Origin: Chara braunii
Taxonomy: Eukaryota; Streptophyta; Charophyceae; Charales; Characeae
Reading direction: 5' to 3'
Length of the DNA stretch: 20,780 nt
Assembly (NCBI GenBank): GCA_003427395.1
Contig: BFEA01000368.1
Coordinates: forward strand, 285,003-305,782
Shown: positions 1-9,340 of the stretch, in pieces
How the letters are laid out: each line of letters starts with the position of its first letter
How positions within the stretch are numbered: position 1 is the first letter of the stretch
Made by a program: the position numbers and the translations under genes
The notes under the pieces: generated by a model
The model's database searches: none
What the model was told of the DNA's origin: nothing
The model's input: the letters and a program-made list of their open reading frames with translations, nothing else

Positions 1-87
1 CTTCTCGTTTTCGTGACTGATCTATATCCCCCATACGCTCTCTATCTTTTACCATTCCTGGACACTTATGCAGCAGCTCCCGGTTTC

Positions 88-122
88 GGCTTCTACGGCT
101 TCTACATTCGGCTTCTACATTC
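88..122. repeat. Short 13-bp tandem repeat
   Basis: The unit GGCTTCTACATTC occurs twice in a row at 97-109 and 110-122, preceded by a partial unit GGCTTCTAC at 88-96. It looks like a local slippage repeat. Confidence 0.7.
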
Positions 123-849
123 GACTTTCGACCTCAGTGCTTCTCCTCATTACCAGAGTACCTGTCGCATTGTTTCGGACTTCTACTCGGTTCTTGTAGT
201 ACTCCTACTTCATCCAGGCTACTTCGGCTCGACTTCAGTCTGGAGACCCATCAGTTGGACTACTTCACTTGTTTGGCTACAGAGTCCCCATCACTCCCAC
301 CTATCCACCACCCTCGGGCTTACCCTTCAGTCGCATGATGACCCCTATTTTCCCTGTCTATGTGGGTGTGTCCGCTTGTCGCCCTTTTGCCTTACCTTAT
401 GCTGCACGCCCTCCTCTGGAGTATACGTTTTCCTTGCTCGCGGCTTCTGGCCACATGTCTATGCCGGCATAGCCCTCTCTCCTTCCAGGCTCACCTTATG
501 TGTGCTCCCTTGTGTGAGTGTCTTTCCCCCCTTTCAGCTGGCGGTACCCGTTTGATGGTTTCCATTGAGCCCGGTGTCGTGCTGTTACTTTCCCTCTGAG
601 CCTGATGACCCTTACCTGGTTGTGTGGGTGCCCCCTTGGAGTTTACTTTGAGAGCTGTACCTGCCGCCTTCCCACCCATTCCTACCCCTGCCATGCGACT
701 GAGTTCCCTTCTCCTTTGTTCAGGTATTGTGCTTGTGTACAGGGCACGTGAGACTGTGCCACATTGGTTTTCGACTTAGGACATTGGTTTAGTTATTCTT
801 TGGCCTTTAGGGCCCTGGGTTGATTCATATCCAGCCTATTTGGCTCATG

Positions 850-923
850 AGACATTTTTCTCTTTCTTGGCCGACACAGGTCAGACATTTTTCTCTTTCT
901 GGGTCGACACAGACCAGACATTG
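850..923. repeat. 33-bp tandem repeat, 2.2 copies
   Basis: Units start at 850 and 883, both reading AGACATTTTTCTCTTTCT and then a variable GGCCGACACAGG-like segment. A third partial unit (AGACATTG) starts at 916. The two full units differ at only a few bases. Confidence 0.8.
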
Positions 924-1120
924 TTGTTTAGATTAGGCTTGAGGCTTAGTCTGCATTGCATCCCTTTTCCTGCATGGAGCTTGCTCCGCATCNAGGATTG
1001 TTCTTTTGCCGTTCCTTTTGGGTTTCCGCTATTTCAGCGGATAGCGTGTTTGATGTATCGCTTGATCCATTCACAGGTCCGAGGATCGTGGAGCGGTACC
1101 CCTACGGCCCGGCAGTGAGG

Positions 1121-1211
1121 CCGGACCAGTTTCAGGCCGTCGGCCTGACCCTGGTCCGGTACCAGGTTGTTCCGTTCCTGGACCTAGGCCGGTATATCAC
1201 TTCGGCCTAGG
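1121..1211. other. Two consecutive GC-rich stem-loops
   Basis: The first stem pairs 1121-1139 (CCGGACCAGTTTCAGGCCG) with the segment ending at 1159 (CGGCCTGACCCTGGTCCGG), about 19 bp with two mismatches and almost no loop. The second pairs CCTAGGCCG at 1183-1191 with CGGCCTAGG at 1203-1211 around an 11-base loop. Nothing around them identifies an RNA gene. They may be remnants of a transposon end. Confidence 0.6.
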
Positions 1212-1427
1212 CCCAGGGCAGGAGGTTCATTCATTCAGTTGAATCCCATTGGTACCCAGTCACTGCAGCAGTTCAGAGTTACTTGCCCCTGAAACTCCCT
1301 CTGACCATTCTCCCCCCCTCCGCCTCTTCCCTTTTCCTCGTTTATCTTGCTTTCCCTTTTCACCTCACTTTACCTTCTTGATCAGGATTTTCTTCTCTTC
1401 TTGTTCCCTGAGAAATTCCCCGAACTC

Positions 1428-1446
1428 TAAGGGGCTCGTTCGACAC
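1428..1446 (+). repeat. Possible left terminus of the Harbinger element
   Basis: TAA followed by GGGGCTCGTTCGACAC is the kind of sequence seen at PIF/Harbinger ends (3-bp T/A target, G-rich terminus). It lies about 700 bp upstream of the transposase remnant. I could not find the inverted partner between 6950 and 7450, so this is a candidate only. Confidence 0.25.
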
Positions 1447-1704
1447 TCCTCGGGCCGTCCTCGGGGCCCGAGGAAATTATCCCGTCGTCGCCCGTGGAAA
1501 TTCGCGTCGTCGTTCCACTCATCCTCGGAATTGCTCCCTGAGGACGATTCCTCGGGGCATCCCGTGGCGAGGGGGGGTCGGCGGTTGGTCCATGCTGCAT
1601 GTCCGTGTGGACGTCGGTGGGCCAGTGTGGGCGGCGTGAAGGATTTGGGTCGGCGTCGGGAAAAAAAAGAAAATGGCACGGAAAAGGCGCGAAGTCCCGG
1701 GTTC

Positions 1705-1724
1705 GAAATTTGAATTCAAATTTC
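1705..1724. other. Perfect 20-bp palindrome
   Basis: GAAATTTGAATTCAAATTTC reads identically on both strands. It is an AT-rich island inside GC-rich DNA, about 450 bp upstream of the transposase remnant. It could be a protein-binding site in the transposon's 5' region, or chance. Confidence 0.6.
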
Positions 1725-2155
1725 CGCAAGCAAGTGGGTAGAACCGTGGGCGTCCCTTGCGGCTGACGGCAGCAACGTCAGGTTCGGCGGTGGCCGTTTT
1801 GGTGTGGGGCGGCGGCTGCGTGTCAGTGGACACCCGGAACGTACATGTACGAGTTCGAAGCAGTAGACACGGCGTGACACGATCGCGTTCGTTCTTGTAT
1901 TCGCAAACGTTGATTTCCGTCGTCGTTTGCGCTCAGCTCTGAGGTCGCCACTCGCAGCAGCGCTGTTGTGCGCCCCGCATCGTGGTCTGCCGTCTTCTGC
2001 ACTTCGCGACGACCGGATCCTCGCTGCCATTGCCTGCGATGGCGACGGACGGGTTGGCGGGACGTGATACACTGTCGAAGGTGGAGAGGACTGCCGTGGT
2101 AGCGGCCGTGAGCGCCATCCTCTTCCGTTGTTAATTGGAGAGGGGCGAGGGGAGG

Positions 2156-3384
2156 ATGAGAGCGGCCAGTCGTGCGCGGCGGAAGAGGACGCTGCAGTCG
2201 TCGTGTATGGAGGACGACGACAACGGTGCCATTTGCGACGCCGTGCTGCAGGTGTGCTACGCCATGGGGTCTGGAGCGTTCCCCAGAGCGACGCCCAGAT
2301 GGTGGATGAAGCGACGGACAGGCGGGACGTAGGAGGATCTGCGACTATGTGACGACGCGACGGGGGACTACTTCAAGGAGAAGCTACGAATGTCGCCACG
2401 TGTGTTCCGAGAGATCACAGAAGCTTTATCTCCCTTCCTTGAACGGCGTGTCACTTTCTATAGGGAGCCCCTCCAGCCAGACCAAATTGTCATGACGCTT
2501 TGTACAGGTGGGCGTCGGGGGAGACATACGAGAGCGGGACATGCGGCTTTGGGATTGGCAGATCTTCCGGGTTGGTGGCAGTGCGGGATGTAACTGCGGC
2601 GTTGCTCAGTGCGTACCCTGACAAGATATCGTGGCCGACGGGTCTGCAGAAGGCGGTCGTCTTGCGCGCTTTCGCTGACAAGGGTTTCCCCAACTGCCAT
2701 GGGTGCATCGACTGCACCTACATCTTGATCGACAAGCCAGCGAATTGCCCCGGGGAGGACTACTACAATAGGAAACGGCGTTTCTCCGTCTAGGTGCAGG
2801 TCGTCGTTGATTTGAACTTGTGCGTGTTGGATGTGTTCATCGGTTACTCGGGAAGTTGCCACGACGTCAGGATCGTCCATCTGTCCAGTTTATGCGCGCG
2901 TGCGGAGGCAGGAGAGCTTTTCATTGGGCCACCTGTCCTTCTGCCTTTCGGTGTGCAGACGAATGGCTATCTGCTGGTGGACAATGGTTATCCGCCCTCA
3001 GAATGGGTCGTCGTCCCTTACGGCGGTGTCTCCCAAACCCCGACGGAGTTGCGCTTCGATAACAAGCAGAAGACGGCGAGGGGCGCAGTGGAGAGGGCTT
3101 TCGGCAGACTGAAGGGGATGTGGAGGTTGTTCCTTCGATCCCACAAGACGAACATGGAGACGTTGCCGCAGCCGTTCGTCGCCGTCTGCATTCTCCACAC
3201 CATACTCATCGACATGGGAATCCCCTTCGATGACAATCTACTGTGGGAGGTCGGGCCAGATGGTGTGCGTCGCAAGGTGGATCTTGGGATGGATTGTCCC
3301 CTGAGGCTGATGTGCATGGAGTCGTCCACAGGGGATGCCCTTATTCTACGAGACACACTGGCCGAGCGAATGGCGATACAGTGA
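2156..3384 (+). pseudogene. PIF/Harbinger (HARBI1-like) transposase pseudogene
   Basis: A functional relative would be a nuclear DDE transposase/nuclease that cuts and joins transposon ends. The N-terminal helical part (KEKLRMSPRVFREITEAL; ERRVTFYREP) is followed by YRWASGETYESGTCGFGIGR, which is typical of the family. The catalytic acids are readable: D in GCIDCTYI at 2710-2712, D in SGSCHDVRI at 2863-2865, and E in AVERAFGRLKGMWRLF at 3091-3093. DYYNRK before the second acid also fits the DDE_Tnp_4 family.

The frame is broken three times: TAG at 2330-2332 (Trp expected), a one-base frame change near 2498-2502, and TAG at 2791-2793 (Gln likely). The frame ends at TGA 3382-3384. The length of about 400 codons is normal for the family. 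The start is uncertain: ATG at 2156, or 2207 (MEDDDNGAI). The identity is secure. Inactivity is inferred from the breaks. Confidence 0.9.
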
Positions 3385-4561
3385 GGGCGGCGAGGCGAGC
3401 GGAGCGATCGGCCTCGATGACGTGGCGGTGGCGAGAAAGCGTGGCTGCACGAAGCGGGGAGCAACCTTGCAATCACGGGAGAAGACGTGGATAGCTTCAT
3501 GTCGTGCAAGGAGTTGTTGTCGTTGTATTTGCGTGCCATTGGTCGGATTTCGTGAGTTGAAGCGGCGGTGGCCATTTCGGTTTGGGTGGCCGTGCACGAG
3601 GCGACGTGTGTCGGCAGTTCATTGCGTTGTGTTTGGCGCCGCGCGCCGTTGAGGTGTGTGGCGGCGCCTTGGGTGGACCGCGATCGCGCAGTCGAACGAG
3701 GTGGAGGAGGGGCGACGCGAAAATTGGCCACGTGTAGACAGGTGGTTGTCGTGCGGTGCGGTGTCGCCCTGGGCGACGTGTCAAGGTGGCGGAGTTCTGG
3801 TGTTCATCGTTTGTTCTTTTTTTTTCTTGAACTTTGGATTGGAATTGTTATAAGGCCCTTTTTGTTTTATATACTGCATCTCCATGAACAGTTGTTTTGT
3901 TGTTTTGTGTTGTTTTTGTTAATTTCTTTCTCGTTGTTATTTGTTTCTCTATTTTTCTTTTGCTGTTTTCATTTTTTGAGACATGACAATGGGCCAACTT
4001 GGGGCTTACTGTGTGCGGCATGAATGGTGTTTGGCGTGTCTTTCTCTTTTCCCAACACTGGAATAGACAAAATTGCAGGACGGTGTTGTTTGTTATTTCT
4101 CATGCCATCTTTTCTTCCAACATGTGCGATGATGTGTGTGAACATCCCTCATTTAATCATCTGTCAAGCAAGCAGCCCTGCCCACCCTTACGTCTCCCTT
4201 TCAATTCCGTTGATGAATGAGTATGCAACCGCAACATGACTGGAGTCGACAGGATGACATGGGCGCCAACAACATAAATCAATGCCACCCCTTACGCTCA
4301 CTTGCACAGATTCGAAGATAGAATCAACAGTTGTGTAACGAAGAACGAACACGTTAAGAAAACGAAATGTCTATGCGAAACCCCAAGTTTGAGTACCCGG
4401 GACGGTGGTAATAATCAACACTGAAACGTCCACCCCCCCTGACCACCGGCGTCGTCCACAATCGTAACAACGTCTCCAACACACACCCTACTGAATTTTG
4501 ACACGAAACGCGAGACATGCATCCCCATGCTCAACCCGTCCCCTCCACACCCAACACCCGA

Positions 4562-4618
<57 letters not shown>

Positions 4619-4721
4619 TTGCGTCCCCTATCGCAGGTCACCATGTTTTAGAGATGTGCCTCTTCCGCCCAACCGCGACATGTGATGTGGCAGTCCATGC
4701 AGACGTTGCGCTTTGACAGCG
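3385..4721. other. Non-coding interval between the convergent Harbinger genes
   Basis: This holds the downstream regions of both Harbinger genes. The first part (3385-3790) is GC-rich without a convincing frame. Positions 3788-3985 are strongly T-rich on + (many TTTT and TTGTT words), as in plant-type 3' untranslated DNA. From 4020 to 4560 I see nothing beyond simple-sequence stretches. A poly-C tract at 4564 is listed separately. No RNA gene was recognised. Confidence 0.6.
4564..4616. repeat. 53-base poly-C homopolymer
   Basis: This is an uninterrupted run of C on +, flanked by CCCGAAA on the left and TCTTGCG on the right. G-runs of this length can fold as quadruplexes, and C-runs as i-motifs. 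The exact length is unreliable in most sequencing. It creates a spurious poly-proline frame on +. Confidence 0.9.
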
Positions 4722-6486
4722 TTATGAACCCCCCACGCTCCTTTCGTCGTCGCCTACTTCGTCATCAACGTCTTCTGGAGGCCCTGTGCCCAACCAATCC
4801 AGCTTTTGAGCCTCGATGGGGGAGGACAACGTGGCGTCTTGCGAGAACTTAACGCCGATCGACGCCCTGTCAGGGATGTACAATGGAGGGGCCACCAATG
4901 TCATTGGGGGTTTCGCCAACTTGTCCGTGATGGCTGTTGCGGCTTGCACGATGTGGCGACGCGCGTCGAACGAGCGATGCATGGATGCAATTAGTGTGGG
5001 TTTCGCCGTCAGTTGGACGAATACCCACGGGTCATAATGCACGCGATGATCGTCCCCACACATCCGCATGAGCCACATGGTCGCCGCGAGCATGGTCCTC
5101 ATCACATCGGCGATGCTCTTCAACCTTTCGTGAGACACCCTACCGCCATCGACGGCCTCCGCTGTGCTCACTGCGCTCGTGAATGCACTCACCAGTCGCT
5201 GGACGCTCGCCTCCTGATACGCCGCCAGCTCATCGTTCTCGTGCATGTCTTTGATGTACACGCCGACGAACCACATTGGAAGCTTCATGTCCATGTCAAG
5301 CGTGATGTGGAACACCATGGGGCTCACACATACGCGCCACTCTTCCCCCATCCAGATCGTGCGAGCGATGTCAATTGCCGCGTGGTTCAACGCGTACCCG
5401 TACGCAGCGTGGTAACCCTGTTGCCTGCTCGTCGACTTGAACACCCACCCGTGGATCACCCGCAGAGCGACGGTCTACACCTTCAGCGCCCTGTCCTCCG
5501 CAACACTGAACTCCGATTCGTCGTCGATTTTGTGCTGCGGGATGGTGGTGTGAGGCAAGACGATGCTTCGACGAAGCGTTGGAGGCTGCACTCCCCGCGC
5601 CACCGCTATAAGATACAACCGCGCTTCCTGCATTAACTTCACAATGGCGTTTCCCTCCGTCTCGTTCCAGAAGCGGATGTCGTCCACCCACAGCTTGGAC
5701 GCCGCGTCGATCCCTTCTCGCGTGTTCCGCTGGCGCACCCTGTTCACCAAAGCTTCATCGTCCTCCCCGACTCCTGCGACGGCGCCCGCCCTGCTCCCTT
5801 CGCCCACATTCCCTCCCCCCCACCTCGCTCCTTCCGCCGCATGCGAAGCCACCGCAGTTGCGGCCCCGACTGACCTTCCCCCTTCCCCAGCGTGGGAAGC
5901 ACCACCCGCTGTGGCCACGCCAGCCCTCGCCCCTTCCGCCGCGTGTGCAGCGATCCCTGTCGCGGCCCCACGAAGCTCCTGCGCAGGAGATCGGCTTGCG
6001 ATCCCTTGACCAATGCCTTGCGCGGCAACGCCAACGTCTGTCGCGGGGTTGATGGCGTTTCTGCGCGGACGACGACCTCTTGGGCGGGCGGGGGTTCGTT
6101 CAGACGTGGCAACGGCACACGGTGATGCTGTGTGGCGGCACTTCCTCCGCCTCGCCTGATCGCCGCACGAGCGTTGACGTCGACGCCTTCTTCCATGGAC
6201 CCGCGACCTCCTATGCATCGTCTCTCGCCGACGTCATCGATCCGGAGGGCTCCACTTGGCCTTCTGGACGACTTCCGCTTCAATGGCACTTCCTCTGATT
6301 CTTCGAAGTCACTTTCCAGGTGTGAAGCTGTTCCCTCCGCCGCCCACTCTTCCTCGCCATCGGGGAGGCGCCTTGGACGATCTTCCTCTGCTTGTTCATC
6401 ACGTGGCGGCCCCGTTTCTCCTGGAGAGCCGCATCGACCGCCTGTTTCCCGGCAGACCTGCCGCGTCCAGAACCGCGTGACGGCAT
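4722..6486 (-). pseudogene. Harbinger second protein (Myb/SANT-partner type), broken
   Basis: In intact PIF/Harbinger elements the second gene encodes a DNA-binding partner that helps bring the transposase to the ends. Here the plausible start is ATG at 6484-6486 (MPSRGSGRGRSAGKQAVDA). The readable frame then changes near 6375 into an acidic/basic stretch (LPDGEEEW, DFEESEEVPLKRKSSRRP). It changes again near 6050-6110 into an Ala/Gly-rich stretch with repeated HAAEGAR/HAGEGGR words (about 6000-5790).

The C-terminal region follows: KLWVDDIRFWNETEGNAIV, then HGWVFKSTSRQQGYHAAYGY, then MHRSFDARRHIVQAATAITD, ending at TAA 4722-4724. A TAG at 5475-5477 interrupts it between EDRALKV and TVALRVIHGWVF. 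I do not see the tryptophan-rich Myb/trihelix domain, which suggests an internal deletion. Assignment rests on context and on recalled similarity to charophyte proteins. Confidence 0.7.
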
Positions 6487-6642
6487 GACACGCGACACAA
6501 CCCGTACGACCTGAAGGAAGATGTTCTGACGGAAGGCCCATATCCGCGACGACAGCGGCGGCGATGACGGTGGAAGAGAAGACGGCGTGGCAGGCGACGA
6601 AGACGAGGATGACGACGGAAGAGCACTGCGACGCTGGCGTTG

Positions 6643-6700
6643 ATGACGGGCTGTCAAAAGCGCAACAGCGCAGAAGGCGACGAAGACGGGCTGTCAAAAG
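6643..6700. repeat. 39-bp direct repeat
   Basis: GACGGGCTGTCAAAAG occurs at 6646-6661 and again at 6685-6700, exactly 39 bp apart. That is half the period of the 78-bp repeat just downstream, so both probably belong to one minisatellite. Confidence 0.75.
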
Positions 6701-6750
6701 TCGGCGAAGACGGGGATGTTCGCTACAGTGATGACGGTGTCCACTAAGGC

Positions 6751-6935
6751 GACGAATGCAGCGAGGAACAGGAACACGGGGAAGTTCGCAGTGAGGAAGA
6801 CGAAGGCGGGATCGAACGCGCCGACAATGACGAAGGCGGCAAGGAAGTCGAGATGGGCGACGATTTCGTGGACGTTCGCAACGACCACGAGGATGGCGAG
6901 AAAGGTGACGAAGGCGGCGAGGAACACGAGCAGTT
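6751..6935. repeat. 78-bp (26-codon) minisatellite
   Basis: Units begin at 6751, 6829 and 6907, each with GACGAA(T/G)GC-GC(G/A)AGGAA. The + strand reads as an Asp/Glu/Gly-rich string. The - strand reads as a stop-free hydrophobic string in which FLAAFV recurs every 26 residues. Because 78 is a multiple of 3, the repeat keeps both strands open. I regard it as a repeat rather than a gene. Confidence 0.75.
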
Positions 6936-6993
6936 GTTCTTTTTTTTTTTTGTTTGTTTCCTGAGAGGCTGAGACTGTGAACCCCTCCACATC

Positions 6994-7079
6994 TTTTTTT
7001 TTTTTTTTTTTTCTCCAACCTGGATTGCTGGGGCCATTACCCAGCTTGGCGAAGACTGGAAACCGGGTCCAGCGTCCCA
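6994..7079 (-). mobile_element. LINE 3' tail fragment A
   Basis: Read on -, it starts GGGACGCTGGACCCGGTTTC (7078 downward), continues AAGCTGGGTAATGGCCCC, and ends in a 19-base A run (T run 6994-7012 on +). The same order occurs in the larger LINE copy near 7780. Only the last 85 bases are present, consistent with a severely 5'-truncated retrotransposon insertion. Confidence 0.7.
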
Positions 7080-7087
7080 TAAAATGC

Positions 7088-7158
7088 ACTTCTTGTAACA
7101 GTTTTGTTTTGTTTTTTTCAGTTCTTCTTCTTCTTCTCTTTTTTTTTCTTTTCTTTTG
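7088..7158. repeat. T/C-rich low-complexity tract
   Basis: This is a run of T with interspersed TTC and TTTTG units between two mobile-element fragments. It is simple sequence that may include the tail of an older insertion. Confidence 0.7.
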
Positions 7159-7184
7159 GCTCCCACCGGCGAGGTCAAAGCGGA

Positions 7185-7310
7185 GGGCCTTGCCACACTA
7201 CTGTCGGAAGCACTGAAATGTCGACAAATGTCAGAAGGATTTCTACGGGGGCTGTTTCAACAGTTTACCCCCTTTTCGCCACAAGGCACTGTTGGGCTGG
7301 CTCGCTCACG
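7185..7310. mobile_element. Partial MITE of the GGGCCT family
   Basis: It begins GGGCCTTGCCACACTACTGT, matching the terminus of the element ending at 13737. It contains CAGTTTACCCCC followed by TTCGCCACAAGGCACTGT, closely matching internal sequence at 13425-13455 of that element. No opposite terminus was found, so it is truncated or too diverged to see. Confidence 0.55.
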
Positions 7311-7451
7311 GGTGGAGATACATTTTTTTATCAGAAGTTTTTTCTGGCACTTGGGGACATCTGTCAGTCAATTCCTGGACCAGTGTTCAGCAGCTGAAGC
7401 CGGCTAATGGCCCGGTCTCCTTGTGATCATGATTTGATGATTTGATGTATG

Positions 7452-7582
7452 TGGACCCTGGAACGATTTCCAGCAGGTGCAGCTCCCCAACTATAGAATG
7501 GAGCAACCAGTTTACTAGACGGGGATGCTCATACCACCCCCTCTAGTAGACCCAAACTGGTTTTAAAAGAAGGGAAAAAAAA
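7452..7582 (+). mobile_element. LINE 3' tail fragment B
   Basis: GGACCCTGGAACGATTTCCA, then CAGCAGGTGCAGCTCCCC, TAGAATGGAGC and GGGGATGCTC, follow the same order as the insertion at 13004-13169. It ends in an A-rich stretch (7575-7582). Its orientation is opposite to fragments A and C. Confidence 0.65.
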
Positions 7583-7977
7583 TTAGCATGGCCCCTTCGC
7601 AAGAAACAAAATAGAGCCAACTTTTTTTCTTTTTTTCTTTTTTTGGAAGAATTCAAAACATATATTACCACATGAAATCAGAGGCCGGGAATCCTCACAA
7701 ACAACCCGGTAGGAAACCCTGGGGGAGGCTGGGGCCATTACCCAGCTTAGGCTCTGCTTGAAACCGGGTCCAGCGTCCCCTGCATGTCATTAAATGAAAT
7801 TCTTCCAAATAAACCTTGAAGTTCAATAAAAGTTAAGAAATCTAGCCATTTATCAAACACAAACCAACCCCACGGTGGCTAAAACCTATCCATAATTAAG
7901 CTTTTAAACATCGAATACCATAGTTCCAGAAGCTATAGCAGGCCTATTACGGTCTGCCACGAAAAAAACAAATTCCA

Positions 7978-9340
7978 TCAAGGCGGTTTAAGCCATCGGG
8001 ATATTACCAGTTTCTTGTCCTGTGTCACTGCCGCCAGTTGATTCCCTCTGTCCCAAGTCCTCAAAAACCAGAGGTAGCCGTTTTTCCTACTTTTAAAACA
8101 CGACTGCCAGTCTACCAATATCATGTTACGGATTCCCAGGCAGACCTGGCTCTGCTGTTCGTGAACCGAGATTTTCTCCTTTCTGAAGACCAAACTATTC
8201 CTCGCCCTCCAGATTTCTTGGAGTAAAACCCCCCAGGCCTACAGACCATGGCTACATACGCCCAACCTTCTCTGAATGATGTCTGCTGTATTGGCAGGAC
8301 TCCATAAAGTGTCCAGTCATCTGTCCATGGCCAGGAAACACCCGTGATCAGATCCCAGTGCTTCAACCACCAGATCCACAGTTCGTCCGCCAGACCGCAG
8401 CACAGCCACAGGTGAGCGTTGGATTCCCACCCCTAGTCACACCTCTTACAGGTGATCGAAAGGTCCATCCCTTTATGGGCCAACCATAATGCTGAAGCAA
8501 CAACCACCAGTGACTGTACCCACAGACGGCTAGCATCTTTCTGAGATGGTAGCAACCTCAGCCCTTTCCAAGAGGCCAGCCAATCTTGTTGTGTTTCAGT
8601 GCCATTCTTGACCTTTTCCAATCTTCTGCTGGCCAGAAGGGCGGTGTTTTCTTAACTGTTAACTGTTGCAGCCTAGTCCCAATTTTGGAGGTGTAGCTTA
8701 TTAATGGAGCCACCTCTTGGTGAGGGATTGTGGACGACCAGCTTTTTGTACCCGGTTCTACCCTGAATTGAGCTGCTGTTCCCAACAGCTTGGCATTCTT
8801 GGCATCCTCGCTCAGGATAACTCTACCTTCTTCACCCGAATAGAACGCCCGGCCATTATCGCTGCATCTGGACTGAAAGTTGGGCCAAATGCAGCTATAA
8901 TGACCGGGCCTTCTATTCGGGTGATTCAGAAGACGGTAGCCTCCACCAAATCCCTTGTCGTATCCACTGTTTTCTCTGTAATTCGGATGAGGGACCCAGG
9001 CCTTTGTTGATCTGTTTTCCTGTGGTAGAGCCCAGGATTTGTCGTTCTTCCACCTTTTGTACCTCAACTAAATCGGGCCCTAGTACCCTCCAAACCTTGT
9101 CCAGTCTTACCTCTGAAAATACCCAGGACCCCGCCCCCTGTTCGGACTCTTCTCTCAGTAGGTGGGACCAACTTCGAGGTATGGCTCCTTTCAGAGCCGA
9201 CAGATTTCTGTCTAAATTTCTGAGTCTTGGCAACTTCCTTCGCAGCTTGTCTTCAGCAATCCAGTCCTCTCTTTCCATGTCCCATATATGTTTAACCTGC
9301 AGGACCCCTTTTTGTATCCATGAGCGTCCAAAAGCCCCTG
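7978..9340 (-). pseudogene. LINE ORF2 C-terminal remnant with zf-RVT domain, copy C
   Basis: An intact protein would be the C-terminal part of a LINE reverse transcriptase polyprotein, downstream of the polymerase domain. Segments align by eye with the copy at 19229-20780: RLRNLDRNLSALKGAIPRSW with RLRNVEHNYEILKNSVPEYW; VLGPDL; WLAHKGMDL with WLAARGMDL; GWAYVAM with GWAYVAL.

The zinc-type residues survive (CKRC, then H-x4-C in HLWLC). A TAG at 8433-8435 replaces the Trp of CKWGW in the other copy. There are further frame changes near 8190-8230 and 8560-8590, and at the inserted foldback element. The frame ends near 7978. It is a dead copy. Confidence 0.85.
8823..8939. mobile_element. 117-bp foldback MITE inside LINE copy C
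   Basis: The arms pair almost end to end: CTACCTTCTT-CACCCGAATAGAA on the left with TTCTATTCGGGTGATTCAGA and CGGTAG on the right. They continue inward through CCCGGCCATTATCGCTGCAT and ATGCAGCTATAATGACCGGG. It splits the LINE coding alignment, so it arrived after the LINE. A related copy is at 13909-13999. No clear target duplication was seen. Confidence 0.75.

Larger units (their letters stand above)
1..1427. other. Unassigned pyrimidine-rich DNA
   Basis: The + strand is rich in C and T, mostly in short CTT, TTC and CCC words. Reading frames here (for example 13-555 on +) give low-complexity translations without any family motif that I know, so I do not call genes. Small tandem repeats and two stem-loops within it are listed separately. 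There is a single undetermined base at 993. It could be a worn transposon end or LTR, but I found no matching partner in the window. Confidence 0.5.
1431..6950 (+). mobile_element. Decayed two-gene PIF/Harbinger transposon
   Basis: The element combines a DDE (HARBI1-like) transposase remnant on + at 2156-3384 with a second, convergent protein gene on - at 4722-6486. That two-gene plan, a transposase plus a DNA-binding or accessory protein, is characteristic of PIF/Harbinger transposons. Both genes carry premature TAG stops and frameshifts, so this copy cannot supply its own proteins. The boundaries are approximate. The left limit is a TAA-GGGG candidate terminus, and the right limit is placed where LINE and low-complexity DNA begins. 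No confirmed TIR pair or target duplication was found. Confidence 0.7.

Noticed and set aside
13-555. 180-codon open frame on +
   Set aside because: It is pyrimidine-rich low-complexity translation without a conserved motif. Overlapping frames are equally open.
1697-1707. GGGTTCGAAA as a tRNA or SINE B box
   Set aside because: No matching A box, acceptor stem or clover-leaf is present at the right spacing.
4498-4716. Poly-proline protein
   Set aside because: It is created by the 53-base poly-C tract.
6716-6964. Lys/Thr-rich small protein on +
   Set aside because: It is another frame of the 78-bp minisatellite.
5744-7018. 424-codon arginine-rich frame on -
   Set aside because: It is mostly an alternative frame over the Harbinger partner gene and the minisatellite. 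Only a middle part (about 6050-6375) seems to be real coding sequence of that gene after a frameshift.
2330-8435. TAG read as a sense codon (glutamine), as in some green algae
   Set aside because: Two of the four TAGs sit where Trp, not Gln, is expected. The genes also carry frameshifts, so decay explains them better. TAA and TGA serve as final stops, which alone cannot decide the code.
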